Below are positions 47,014-56,536 of a stretch of 64,000 nt of DNA, in pieces. The notes beneath the pieces are model-generated. The model had not been told where the DNA came from. It searched no databases and worked only from the letters and a program-made list of their open reading frames with translations. This DNA comes from Pseudonocardia oceani (GTDB lineage Bacteria; Actinomycetota; Actinomycetes; Mycobacteriales; Pseudonocardiaceae). The stretch is taken from contig NZ_JADQDF010000001.1 in the NCBI RefSeq assembly GCF_019263585.2, forward strand, positions 5,342,501 to 5,406,500. The letters run 5' to 3'. The position numbers were made by a program, and so were the translations under genes. Numbering within the stretch: the first letter of the stretch is position 1; every line of letters begins with the position of its first letter.

Positions 47014-47747
47014 GAGCCGAACCGGCCGTACAGCGGCGGTTGCTCGACCTCGCGGGGGTCGACACCGAGCTCACGCGCCTGAACCACCGCCGCACCTCGC
47101 TGCCCGAGCACGCGCAGCTGACGGCGGCCGAGGCCGCGGTGCGCGCGGCCAAGGACGCCGTCGTGGAGGCGGAGACGAACGCGGGCGACCTCGACCGCGA
47201 CATCCGCCGCATCGAGCGCGACGTCGAGGGCGTCCGCACGCGGACCGCGCGCGACAACCAGCTCCTCGCCGGCACCGGCATCGGCGCGAAGCAGGCCACC
47301 GAGCTGCAGCACGAGCTGGAGACCCTGGCCCGCAGGCAGTCGGTGCTGGAGGACGAGCAGCTCGAGATCATGGAGCAGCGCGAGGCGCTGGAGGGCCACC
47401 TCGGCCACGCGCGCGCCACGCTGGAGGCGGCCGAGAAGGAGATCGCGGCCATCCTGGAGCGCCGCGACGAGGCCCTGCTCGACATCGGCACCGCCGAGGC
47501 CGGCCGCCGCCGTGCCCGCGAGGAGGTCGTCGCCACGCTGCCCGAGGAGCTGCTCGCCGCCTACGAGCGCCGCCGCGCCCAGCAGGGCACCGGCGCCGCG
47601 CTGCTGCTGGCCCGCCGCTGCCAGGCGTGCCGGCTCGACCTCGACCGCACCGCGATCTCCGCGCTCAAGGCCGCCCCGCCGGACGAGATCGTGCACTGCG
47701 AGGAGTGCGGCGTGATCCTCGTCCGCACGCCGGAGTCGGGGCTGTGA
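47010..47747 (+). CDS. C4-type zinc-ribbon coiled-coil protein (CdsZ-like)
   Basis: The 245-residue protein starts MRAEPAVQRRLLDLAGVDTE. Residues 1-195 are a long coiled coil; residues about 200-235 hold the C4 zinc ribbon CQACRLDL...HCEECGVILVRT. Family PF02591; in bacteria such proteins are linked to RNA decay and stationary-phase survival. The gene overlaps both neighbours by four bases, matching the mycobacterial order Rv2230c-Rv2229c-Rv2228c. Confidence 0.88.
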   Translation: MRAEPAVQRRLLDLAGVDTELTRLNHRRTSLPEHAQLTAAEAAVRAAKDAVVEAETNAGDLDRDIRRIERDVEGVRTRTARDNQLLAGTGIGAKQATELQHELETLARRQSVLEDEQLEIMEQREALEGHLGHARATLEAAEKEIAAILERRDEALLDIGTAEAGRRRAREEVVATLPEELLAAYERRRAQQGTGAALLLARRCQACRLDLDRTAISALKAAPPDEIVHCEECGVILVRTPESGL

Positions 47748-48406
47748 CCGCGCCGGCGTCCACGTCCTGGACCGGCCAGACCGGCGAGCCGACACGCCTG
47801 CTGCTGCTGCGCCACGGCCAGACCGAGCTGTCGGTCGGGCGCCGCTACTCCGGCCACGGCGACCCCGAGCTCACCGCGCTCGGCCACGCCCAGGCCGCGG
47901 GCGCGGCGGTGCGGCTGGGTCGGTTCGGCTCGGAGATCACCGCCATCGTCAGCTCGCCGCTGCGCCGCGCGCGCCAGACCGCGGCCACGGTCGCGGAGGC
48001 CACGAACGCGCCGCTGGAGGTCCGCGAGGGGCTCATCGAGACCGACTTCGGCTCCTGGGAGGGGCTGACGTTCGGCGAGGCCAAGGAGCGCGACCCCGAG
48101 CTGCACGCGCTGTGGCTGGGCAGCCAGGACGTCGCCCCGCCCGGCGGGGAGAGCTTCGCGCAGGTGTCGGAGCGGATCGCGGCCGAGCGCGACGCGATCC
48201 TGGCCGCCCACGGGGGCGGCACGGTCGTCGTCGTCAGCCACGTGACGCCGATCAAGATGCTGCTGCGCGACGCCCTGGGCGCCGGCCCGGAGATCCTCTA
48301 CCGGATGCACCTCGACCTCGCGAGCCTGTCCGAGGTGGCCTACTACCCCGACGGTGGCACCAGCGTGCGGCTGGTCAACGACACGAGCCACCACCCGGCA
48401 GGCTGA
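47744..48406 (+). CDS. Histidine-family phosphatase (CobC/Rv2228c C-domain type)
   Basis: The 220-residue protein starts at GTG (VTAPASTSWTGQTGEPTRLL). Active-site motif RHGQTELS (about 23-30), then SSPLRRARQTAATVAEA, IETDFGSWEGLTFGEA, the PGGESFAQV box and VVVSHVTPIKMLL with the second His. In mycobacteria the matching gene encodes RNase HI fused to this domain; here only some 20 residues precede the phosphatase, so the RNase H part is missing. It could be an alpha-ribazole phosphatase paired with the CobC-like gene. Confidence 0.87.
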   Translation: MTAPASTSWTGQTGEPTRLLLLRHGQTELSVGRRYSGHGDPELTALGHAQAAGAAVRLGRFGSEITAIVSSPLRRARQTAATVAEATNAPLEVREGLIETDFGSWEGLTFGEAKERDPELHALWLGSQDVAPPGGESFAQVSERIAAERDAILAAHGGGTVVVVSHVTPIKMLLRDALGAGPEILYRMHLDLASLSEVAYYPDGGTSVRLVNDTSHHPAG

Positions 48407-48495
48407 TCACGGGGTGGTTCCGCGCACGCTCGGGGGACGCGACGCCCCGTTCGGCCTATCGTCTGCCTGTCGACGGAACGAGAGGGGTACGGGCG

Positions 48496-49026
48496 ATGGC
48501 CATCGAGGATCTGCTGGCGCGCTACGAGGCGGGCGGCGGTCGTCTCGCCGCGAGCAACGCCGAGGGGCTCCCGGTACCGCCCGCGCTCCACACTGCGCTG
48601 CTGACGTGCATGGACTCCCGCATCGACGTGTTCGCGCTGTTCGGCATGAAGCTGGGTGAGGTGCACGTCCTGCGCAACGCGGGCGGCGTCGTCACCGACG
48701 ACGTCATCCGCTCGCTGACGATCAGCCAGCGCAAGCTGCAGACCCGCGACGTCCTGCTCGTCCAGCACGCCGGCTGCGGCCTCACGACGTTCACCGAGGA
48801 CGACTTCACCGAGGAGCTCGCCGAGGAGACCGGGATGCGCCCGCCGTGGCGCACGCACGCGTTCCGCGACCCGGTGGTCAGCGTCCGCCGCGACATGGCG
48901 CTGCTGCGCCGCGACCCGTTCCTGATGCCCGGCACGAAGATCCGCGGGTTCGTGCTCGACCTGGAGGACTTCCACCTGCTGGAGGTCCACGAGGACGGCG
49001 GGAGCCGGGCCGACGCCGTCGCCTGA
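48496..49026 (+). CDS. Beta-class carbonic anhydrase
   Basis: The 176-residue protein starts MAIEDLLARYEAGGGRLAAS. Zinc ligands are Cys38 and Asp40 in CMDSR, His91 and Cys94 in HAGCG. VLRNAGGVV and the C-terminal PGTKIRGFVLDLEDFHLLEV complete the small beta-CA fold (as in Rv1284). It interconverts CO2 and bicarbonate. It lies 89 bp after the phosphatase with its own GGGG-rich leader, so it is probably a separate unit. Confidence 0.88.
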   Translation: MAIEDLLARYEAGGGRLAASNAEGLPVPPALHTALLTCMDSRIDVFALFGMKLGEVHVLRNAGGVVTDDVIRSLTISQRKLQTRDVLLVQHAGCGLTTFTEDDFTEELAEETGMRPPWRTHAFRDPVVSVRRDMALLRRDPFLMPGTKIRGFVLDLEDFHLLEVHEDGGSRADAVA

Positions 49027-49050
49027 GCAGCACTCCCTGCTCCGCGAAGC

Positions 49051-50364
<1,314 letters not shown>

Positions 50365-50371
50365 CCACCGC

Positions 50372-51136
50372 TCAGGTCACGAGCAGCGCGATCCCGACGC
50401 CGAGCCCGAGCAGGACGACCGCCCACCGCAGCACGTTCTCCGGCAGCCGCTGCGCCACGCGGGCGCCGAGGAAGCCGCCGATCAGCGTGGTGGGGGCGAG
50501 CAGCGCCACCGCCAGCCAGTCGACGGGCGCGCCGAACGCGAAGACCGCGACCGTCACCGTGGCGACCACCAGCGACAGCAGGCCCTTGAGCGCGTTGACG
50601 CGGCGCAGGTGGTCGCCGACGCACAGCGAGAGCGTCGCGATGAGGATGACGCCCAGCGCGCCGCCGAAGTAGCCGCCGTAGATGGCGGCGAGGAAGACCG
50701 CGGTGAGCAGGCCGGCGTTGCGGTCGGGCGCGCCGGCGTCGGGCGTGCCGATGCGGCGCTTGATCCACGGGCCCAGCGCCATCACCGCGCTGGCCAGCAG
50801 CACCAGCACCGGCACGACCGCGTCGAACACCGAGGCGGGCAGCACGAGCAGCAGCACGCACCCGATGCCCGCCCCGACCGCCGCGACGGCGGAGGTCAGC
50901 GCGATCCGCCTGCCCTGCCCGCGCAGGTCCTTGCGGGCGCCCGCGACGATCCCGAGGTAGCCCGGCCACTGCGCCACCGAGTTGGTGACGTTCGCGGCCA
51001 GCGGCGGGAACCCGACGGCCAGCAGCGCGGGGAACACCAGCAGCGACCCGCCGCCCGCGACGGCGTTGACCGCGCCCGCCAGCAGCCCGGCCACGAGCAG
51101 GAAGGCCACTGCACCCGGCGACGACACGTCGATCAC
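50372..51136 (-). CDS. TSUP-family (TauE/SafE) membrane permease
   Basis: The 254-residue protein starts at GTG (VIDVSSPGAVAFLLVAGLLA). It has eight predicted helices with the two-fold repeat GAVNAVAGGGSLLVFPALLA and IYGGYFGGALGVILIATLSL, plus LPPLAANVTNSVAQWPGYLG in the first half: the sulfite exporter TauE/SafE pattern. The substrate is probably a small sulfur compound or organic acid anion. It faces the upstream permease tail to tail. Confidence 0.87.
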   Translation of the reverse strand: MIDVSSPGAVAFLLVAGLLAGAVNAVAGGGSLLVFPALLAVGFPPLAANVTNSVAQWPGYLGIVAGARKDLRGQGRRIALTSAVAAVGAGIGCVLLLVLPASVFDAVVPVLVLLASAVMALGPWIKRRIGTPDAGAPDRNAGLLTAVFLAAIYGGYFGGALGVILIATLSLCVGDHLRRVNALKGLLSLVVATVTVAVFAFGAPVDWLAVALLAPTTLIGGFLGARVAQRLPENVLRWAVVLLGLGVGIALLVT

Positions 51137-51189
51137 CGCGTGACCGTATTCCGCGGCGCGACGACCCGCTCAGCGGATACCGTCGGGGC

Positions 51190-51864
51190 GTGCCGAGCAC
51201 CCTCATCTTCGACGCCGACGACACGCTCTGGGAGAACAACGTCCTGTTCGAGCGCGTGGTGGAGGACTTCTTCGCCTGGCTCGCCCACCCCGACGAGGCC
51301 CACGCCCGCCGGGTGCGCGAGGAGATCGAGACCGTCAACATCAGGCTGCACGGCTACGGCAGCGCGGTGTTCCTGCGGTCGCTGCACGAGTGCGTCACGC
51401 ACGTGCGCGGGCGCCAGGTCTCCGAGGTCGAGCGCCTCGAGATCGGCGCGCTGGCCGCCGCACTGCTGCAGCAGCGGGAGCTGGAGCTGCTGCCCGGCGT
51501 CGCCGATGTCCTGACCGAGCTGGGCACCCGCCACGACCTGCGGCTGATGACCAAGGGCGACCCCACCGAGCAGCTGGCGAAGGTCGAGCTCTCCGGGCTC
51601 GCGCACCACTTCACCAGCGCGCACGTCGTGGCGCGCAAGGACGTGGCGACCTACTCCTCGCTCGTCGCGGAGCTGGCGCTGGAACCGTCGGCGACGTGGA
51701 TGATCGGCAACTCCCCGCGCTCGGACATCCTCCCCGCCCGCGCCGCGGGGCTGAACGCGGTGTTCGTGCCGCACCCGCACACGTGGGCGCACGAGGAGGC
51801 CGAGGTCGACGACCCGGCCGTGCTCACCGTCGCCTCGCTGCGCGACCTGACGACGCACTTCTGA
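51190..51864 (+). CDS. HAD-superfamily hydrolase
   Basis: The 224-residue protein starts at GTG (VPSTLIFDADDTLWENNVLF). Motif I DADDT (8-12), motif II LMTKGD, motif III with ARKDVATYSSLVAEL, motif IV GNSPRSDILPARAAG. Insertion of a helical cap is seen between motifs I and II. It resembles phosphoglycolate-phosphatase-like and nucleotidase HADs; no substrate can be named. It is divergent from the TSUP gene (53-bp gap). Confidence 0.82.
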   Translation: MPSTLIFDADDTLWENNVLFERVVEDFFAWLAHPDEAHARRVREEIETVNIRLHGYGSAVFLRSLHECVTHVRGRQVSEVERLEIGALAAALLQQRELELLPGVADVLTELGTRHDLRLMTKGDPTEQLAKVELSGLAHHFTSAHVVARKDVATYSSLVAELALEPSATWMIGNSPRSDILPARAAGLNAVFVPHPHTWAHEEAEVDDPAVLTVASLRDLTTHF

Positions 51865-52037
51865 TGGCCGACGCCGCTGCCGACGACCCTGCCCACGGCA
51901 CCGATGCCGACGACGGGCCCGGCGACCCGGTCTGCTGGCTGCACCGGCTGTGCCCGGAGTGCGGGGCGATGCCGTCCGAGGGTGACGACGGGGAGCGCTG
52001 CTGGCGCTGCGGCACCCCGTACGGGCCGGGTGCGTGA
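51864..52037 (+). CDS. Small zinc-ribbon protein
   Basis: The 57-residue product starts MADAAADDPAHGTDADDGPG. An acidic N-terminus is followed by a zinc ribbon (LCPECGAMPSEG, RCWRCGTPYG). The ATG overlaps the HAD stop (TGATG), so the two are made together. Such proteins are common in actinobacteria; function unknown. Confidence 0.6.
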   Translation: MADAAADDPAHGTDADDGPGDPVCWLHRLCPECGAMPSEGDDGERCWRCGTPYGPGA

Positions 52038-52156
52038 CCCGGTCAGCCGATCGACCACTCCGAGGCCGTGTCGGCGACGGCGTCCGTGACGACGACAGGT
52101 GACCGCGCAGGTCGGGCGTCGAACATCCGAACACGCGCCGTGAGCGGACCCGCTCG

Positions 52157-52185
52157 CTTCGTCCCCGCCACTGCGTCCCTACACT
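52157..52185 (+). promoter_or_regulatory. Putative rnpB promoter
   Basis: TACACT (52180-52185) is a good -10 box, ending about 10 bases before the RNA's 5' end. The -35 position (CTTCGT, 17 bases upstream) is weak. Confidence 0.45.
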
Positions 52186-52195
52186 GGGCGCGCGG

Positions 52196-52599
52196 ACGAG
52201 CTGGCCGGGCGGCCGCGTCGGCGATCCTCCGGGATCGTCGCCGAGGAAAGTCCGGACTCCGCAGGGCAGGGTGGTTGTCAACGGCAACCCGGGGCGACCC
52301 GCGGGACAGTGCCACAGAGAACAGACCGCCTCCGGGGCGACCCGGCGGTAAGGGTGAAACGGTGGTGTAAGAGACCACCAGCACCCCGGGTGACCGGGGT
52401 GGCTCGGTAAACCCCACCCGGAGCAAGACCAAGAGGGCCCCGCTCCGGCGGGACCTGCGCAGGCGTTCGAGGGCGGCCCGTCCGAGTCTGCGGGTAGGTC
52501 GCACGAGCCCGTCGGTGACGGCGGGCCTAGATGGATGGTCGCCGCCCGCCGCCCCGCGAGGGGTGGAGGGCACAGGATCCGGCTTACAGGCCAGCTCGT
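52196..52599 (+). ncRNA. rnpB: RNase P RNA, bacterial type A
   Basis: The catalytic RNA of RNase P trims the 5' leaders of tRNA precursors. Ends pair as P1: ACGAGCTGGCC (52196-52206) with GGCCAGCTCGT (52589-52599). Between them are the hallmarks GAGGAAAGTCCGGACTCC (P4 5' side), CCACAGAGAACAGACCGCC, GTAAGGGTGAAACGGTGG, GGTAAACCCC, AGATGGATGGTCGCC and ACAGGATCCGGCTTACAGG (P4 3' side). The length of about 404 nt fits actinobacterial RNAs. A diverged repeat begins ten bases after its end. Confidence 0.95.
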
Positions 52600-52608
52600 C
52601 CCACTTCA

Positions 52609-52685
52609 CCGATCTGACCTGCGGAGACGCAGTTCAAGATCGCTCGCATGGCATACACATGGCACGAGAATTGAAGATCTTGGTC
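52609..52685 (+). repeat. Diverged repeat, copy A
   Basis: CCGATCTGACCTGCGGAGAC and the following bases match copy B at 55544-55619; 39 of the first 45 positions are identical, and similarity continues to the end with one gap. Read on the minus strand both could encode FSCxxxAMRAIxxCVSAxxIG, which suggests remnants of one small coding element. Confidence 0.6.
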
Positions 52686-52758
52686 GAACATGGTCCATCT
52701 CGCTGGACTTTCATCCACTGTGGACGATTCGACGCATGATCCATCGCCCGCGGGCTGT

Positions 52759-54163
52759 GGTCACGTCCCGCCGGGTGGTGTAACTCGGTCCGTGGGGTCT
52801 CTGCGGTTCAGATCATGCCGTCATCAGTTCCGGGGTGGCCAGCCCCTCTTGGGTTGTGGGGGCGGTGAGTAGGGCCATGGTGGCCTCGGAGAGGTAGCGG
52901 CGGTCGGTGGCCTGCCACTCGTCGTGGGCCTCGACCAGGACCGCGCCGGCCAGCCGGAGCAGGGCTTCGGGGTTGGGGAACACCCCGACCACGTCCGTGC
53001 GGCGTTTGACCTCCTTGTTCAGGCGCTCGAGCGGGTTGGTCGACCAGATCTTCTTCCAGTGCGCGGCCGGGAACGAGGTGAACGCGAGGAGGTCCTCGGT
53101 GGCGTCACGCAGCATCGTCTCGACCTTGACCGATTGCCGGCCGAGCATCCCGGCGATCACTCCGAGCTGCTCGCGGACATGGCCGGCGTCGGGTTGAGCG
53201 AAGATCGTGCGGATCGCCGCGGCCACCATCTCCGCGGAGCCCTTGGGGACCGTCCCCAGGACGTTGCGCAGGAAATGCACCCGACACCTTTGCCACGCTG
53301 CGCCGATCAGGACCGCGGAGATGGCCTGCTTGAGCCCGGTGTGGGCATCAGAGATGACCAGCTGCACCCCGCCCAGGCCGCGGGCCTTGAGCGAGCGCAG
53401 GAACGCGGTCCAGAACGCGCCGTCCTCGCTGTCGCCGACGGCGAACCCGAGGACCTCACGCCAGCCATCGGCCCGGACGCCGGTGGCGATGACGACCGCC
53501 TGGGACACCACCCGGTGGTTGACCCGGGCCTTGCAGTAGGTGGCGTCGAGGAAGACGTAGGGGAACTGCTGCTCGGCCAGGCTGCGGTCGCGGAACGTGC
53601 CGACCTCGACGTCGAGATCGGCGCAGATCCTGCTGACCTCGGACTTGGAGATTCCGGTGTCGGCGCCGAGCGCCTTGACCAGGTCATCGACCTTGCGAGT
53701 GGACACGCCGTGCAGGTAGGCCTCCATCACCACCGCGAACAACGCCTGATCGACCCGGCGGCGCCGCTCAAGCAGCGACGGGAAGAACGAGCCGGTGCGC
53801 AGCTTCGGGATCTTCAGCTCCAGATCCCCAGCCGTCGTCGACAACATGCGGGTGCGGTGCCCGTTGCGCTGGTTGCTGCGTTCCGCGGAACGCTCGTGGC
53901 GGCCGGCGCCGATCGCGTCGGTGAGCTCGGCCTCGATCAACGCCTGATAAACCGTCTCCGCAGCCTGGCGGACACGATCACCGACATCGGCGGCCTTGAG
54001 TGCATCGAGGACTTCGAGCAGGGCAGACTGGTCCAGGGCCATCGCGTGGCACCTCTCTACGAGATCCTTGGTCGGTTCACGCAGAGACTCACGCGGTGGC
54101 CCCTCCAACATGCTCAGGCACGCCGAACGGGCCGGGAGTTACACCACCAGCGGGGACGTGACC
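52759..54163. mobile_element. IS256-family insertion sequence
   Basis: The element is about 1,405 bp. Its ends are inverted repeats of 28 bases (52759-52786 and 54136-54163) starting GGTCACGTCC and ending GTGGTGTAACTC, matching at 25 of 28 positions. The flanks CGGGCTGT (52751-52758) and CGGGCCGT (54164-54171) match at 7 of 8, as expected for an 8-bp target duplication that has since mutated once. It carries one transposase gene. Confidence 0.85.
52813..54042 (-). CDS. IS256-family (Mutator-type) transposase
   Basis: The 409-residue protein starts MALDQSALLEVLDALKAADV with GAGAGG upstream; the frame is open for another 23 codons with no better site. The DDE residues are visible in FLDATYCK, VISDAHTGLKQA and NPLERLNKEVKRR. 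The motif HFLRNVL and the C/H box RCRVHFLRNVL lie before the last acidic residue. Full length for the family, so the element may still be active. Confidence 0.92.
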   Translation of the reverse strand: MALDQSALLEVLDALKAADVGDRVRQAAETVYQALIEAELTDAIGAGRHERSAERSNQRNGHRTRMLSTTAGDLELKIPKLRTGSFFPSLLERRRRVDQALFAVVMEAYLHGVSTRKVDDLVKALGADTGISKSEVSRICADLDVEVGTFRDRSLAEQQFPYVFLDATYCKARVNHRVVSQAVVIATGVRADGWREVLGFAVGDSEDGAFWTAFLRSLKARGLGGVQLVISDAHTGLKQAISAVLIGAAWQRCRVHFLRNVLGTVPKGSAEMVAAAIRTIFAQPDAGHVREQLGVIAGMLGRQSVKVETMLRDATEDLLAFTSFPAAHWKKIWSTNPLERLNKEVKRRTDVVGVFPNPEALLRLAGAVLVEAHDEWQATDRRYLSEATMALLTAPTTQEGLATPELMTA

Positions 54164-54198
54164 CGGGCCGTCGCGATGTGGGAAGCATCGGTACGGGC

Positions 54199-54417
54199 TC
54201 ACCCGAGGGTCGGGCCACCGTGGCTGCGGTGTGGTCGAGCGGTGGTCCGTGGCGTGGCCGCCGGTCGGGAAGTGGTCCGCTGGGGCGTGTGCGGCGGGCG
54301 GAGGACGGCGTCGATGGCGGCGCGGGTGCGGTCCTCGGAGTCGGGCCACCGCTCGAGGTGGGGGCGCAGGGCGTCCACGACGACCTGGGAAGTGGCACGG
54401 TGCGGTGCGAGGCGGGG
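54199..54417 (-). pseudogene. Remnant of a tyrosine integrase C-terminus
   Basis: An open stretch without start codon reads ATSQVVVDALRPHLERWPDS followed by EDRTRAAIDAVL. Actinobacterial tyrosine integrases end in a very similar way (LDTYGHLWPDSEDRTRAAIDAVL-like), but the catalytic Tyr in DTYGH is not preserved here. The fragment ends 36 bp from the IS right end. It looks like the last piece of an older integrated element. Confidence 0.5.
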
Positions 54418-54754
54418 TCATGGGCGGGCGGAAGAAGGGTTCCCAGCGGGGGAGCAGGATGAGCTGGCGCGACACTCGCAGCCGCTACCAAGGGAGCTCC
54501 GAGTCGAGCAGGCGAAGCCACTGCGGGAAGCCGGTCCGGTGGCGATCCCGGCACAGCGGGTTGGAGTCCGCGCGCCCACGACGCCCGTGTTCCGCCCAAC
54601 GAAGCAGTAACTCCTGCAGCGACAAGGGCAGAGCAGCGAGTCGGAAGAGACTCTTCTTGACGTGGCCTGAGCGTGGTCGATGCGGAACGGGGGCGTTCCT
54701 CGGGCTCCTTCGACCTGACCGGAGTCAGCGCGAGCGTGCATGCGGAACGACGAA
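54418..54754. other. Gap with decayed coding sequence
   Basis: No intact gene is seen. On the minus strand a stretch ending at 54485 reads QELLLRWAEHGRRGRADSNP and then PLCRDRHRTGFPQWLRLLDSELPW; it looks coding but has no clear start and no family I recognise. It is probably a further fragment of the older element. Confidence 0.3.
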
Positions 54755-55156
54755 CTACTCGCGGATGAGGTCGAGCCCTTCGTGCTGCTCGTAGTCGGCG
54801 AAGTCCTTGATGTTGAACGTGGCCAGCGGCAGCCCGCGTATGAGGCAGCAGGCGGCGATCCACGTGTCGTTGGCAGGCCTCGGTCGCCCGCGCAGCTGAG
54901 CGAAGGCCTGGAGCTCGCCCCAGCGGGTGGCGACACGGTGGTCGTAGGGCAGGACCACGAGCCCGGCCAGGAAGGTCTGCATCGTGGCCAGGCTGCGCGG
55001 GCCCCAGCGCCGGACGAGCGTCCACTTCGTCAGCTCGCCGAGGGTGACGAAGGTGATGGCCGGGATCTGCCCGGCAAGCCGGAGGGACAGGCCCTCCGGG
55101 GCTCGACGACGCAGGAGAGCGGAGGCGACGTCGGTGTCGAGGACGACGAGGCTCAC
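54755..55156 (-). CDS. vapC: VapC-type PIN-domain toxin
   Basis: The 133-residue protein starts at GTG (VSLVVLDTDVASALLRRRAP). Acidic PIN residues: LDTDVAS (Asp7/Asp9), TFVTLGELTKW (Glu), PANDTWIAACCLI (Asp) and FNIKDFADYE (Asp). This is the metal site of VapC ribonucleases, which usually cut tRNA or rRNA. It is coupled by GTGA to the antitoxin gene. It lies in the unstable region between IS and the two-component system. Confidence 0.85.
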   Translation of the reverse strand: MSLVVLDTDVASALLRRRAPEGLSLRLAGQIPAITFVTLGELTKWTLVRRWGPRSLATMQTFLAGLVVLPYDHRVATRWGELQAFAQLRGRPRPANDTWIAACCLIRGLPLATFNIKDFADYEQHEGLDLIRE

Positions 55157-55353
55157 GCGCTGTCGGTGCGCCGGGAGGCGTAGAGATCGGCGAGGAACTC
55201 GCCGAACTCCTCGTCGGACTCGAACGGATCGACGTCGGCCGCCAGGTCGGTCACGGACGTGAGGGGCCGGACCCCCTGGCGTCGGACGAGCTCCTCGGTG
55301 GAGATGAAGTCGTCGGCCGGCCATCCGTCGGGCTGCTGCGGGGTTGTGGTCAT
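55153..55353 (-). CDS. Putative antitoxin of the VapC-type toxin
   Basis: The 66-residue product starts MTTTPQQPDGWPADDFISTE. It is acidic in its C-terminal half (DLAADVDPFESDEEFGEFLA), which fits a toxin-binding tail; a DNA-binding fold is not obvious. The toxin start overlaps its stop by four bases, the usual antitoxin-first order. Confidence 0.7.
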   Translation of the reverse strand: MTTTPQQPDGWPADDFISTEELVRRQGVRPLTSVTDLAADVDPFESDEEFGEFLADLYASRRTDSA

Positions 55354-56021
55354 GGGCTGCCTCCGTCTCTGCCGCGTATCGTGTCATGCGCTGAGCAGGT
55401 GGGGGCGTCTTCCATCGTCGGCGCGCACCTCGACCGGTTGCGGACCGAACCTCTGGCCAAGATCACATGGCACGTCTTGGCGCATGATCTTGAAGAACAG
55501 CGCGAGACGTCGGCAGGCGTCGAGAAGCTCTTTCCAGGTCTGGCCGATCCGAGCTGCGGAGACGCACTTCGCGATCGCTCTCATGGCACATGCACGGCAG
55601 GAGAACGGAGATCGTGGCCGGGCTCCGTCGGGGCGAGCGTGTGCTCGGCGGTGCCCCACAGGAGACTTGAGCGGCCGGCGGACCGTGGTGACTTCCCGCC
55701 GGTGGCCGGGTGAGTGGTGTCCGATCCGCGAGGGAGCTCCCCAGTCGCCTCGCACGTCGGTCACCCGGTGCCCGGGTCCTCGTCACCGGCCCGCCGGCCG
55801 CTGGGACCAGTTCTAGTCGAGCGGACCGCGTGCCGACCAGACGGTGCGGGACATCGTCAGTCGTTCGTCAGGCGGGCACGCACCCGATGACCGGGGCTCG
55901 CGTGGCGGGAGCGGACGAGGGCCTCGGCGTCGTCAGCCGATCGCAAGGCCGGCAGCGTGTCCTCGAGGCCGGGCCGGGGGTATCCGCAGCCGTCAGCGGT
56001 CGTCCGCAGGGGGCCCCCATC
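55354..56021. other. Intergenic region with repeat copy B
   Basis: No convincing gene. It contains the repeat copy B and, at 55455-55487, AAGATCA...TGATCTT arms. A minus-strand frame covering copy B (about 55,384-55,650) reads KELLDACRRLALFFKIMRQD and may be the decayed gene from which the repeat derives. Confidence 0.4.
55544..55619 (+). repeat. Diverged repeat, copy B
   Basis: Matches copy A (52609-52685) in the same orientation, 39 of 45 identical in the first part. Together the copies bracket the IS256 element, the integrase remnant and the toxin-antitoxin pair. Confidence 0.6.
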
Positions 56022-56392
56022 GTGAACCGGCAGCCGTCCCGACGGTCATCGACCCTCCGTGCCGCCACGCCGTGCTGGCAGCGGTCCTCGTGCTGCTCGC
56101 GACAGGGTGCGGGGCAGGGCAGGAGGCGGCGACGAGCACGCAGCTCACCCACGCCGGCGGGGCCGTCGGGCAGGTCGGCCCGATCTCCGTGCTGGACGTG
56201 GAGTTCCGCTTCGTCCCGTCCATCGCGGGTGACGAGGACGACGCGCCTGCTGGCGTTGACGGGACTGCGCGCACCGATCCGGTCGGGGCTCATCCGGTCG
56301 TCCTCGGCTTCGCGCGAGCGGGTGACGTGGTCCTCGACGTCCCGGTCGACACCCCCGACGTGCCGCGCGATCCCGCCGCCGACAGCCGGTGA
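56022..56392 (+). pseudogene. Lipoprotein gene with probable frameshift in the signal peptide
   Basis: A GTG at 56022 opens MNRQPSRRSSTLRAA, a typical n-region, but the hydrophobic core and lipobox (VLAAVLVLLATGCGAGQE) are in a neighbouring frame that starts near 56070. A single-base change near 56060-56070 would join them into one lipoprotein of some 120 residues (continuing VGPISVLDVEFRFVPSIAGD, a common start of actinobacterial copper-type lipoproteins). It also ends early. A start within the second frame (GTG before LAAVL) is a possible alternative. Confidence 0.45.
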
Positions 56393-56536
56393 ACCGCGCG
56401 GTCGTGACAGCGTGGACGTGGCAGTCCCGGCCGTGGTCGAGCTGACGATCTGCTTGCGGAAGGGCTCCGCGCGGCCCGGGCTCGCCGCGACGGGTGCCCG
56501 GTGCGCCACTATCGAGCCGGAGGAGAGGAGCGACTG

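Noticed and set aside
54485..54700. Coding-looking minus-strand stretch ending LRLLDSELPW
   Set aside because: No start, no known family and next to other debris; kept only as part of the decayed gap.
55384..55764. Minus-strand frame of about 126 codons over repeat copy B
   Set aside because: Uneven composition and poor start; part of it matches copy A, so it is treated as repeat-derived rather than as a gene.
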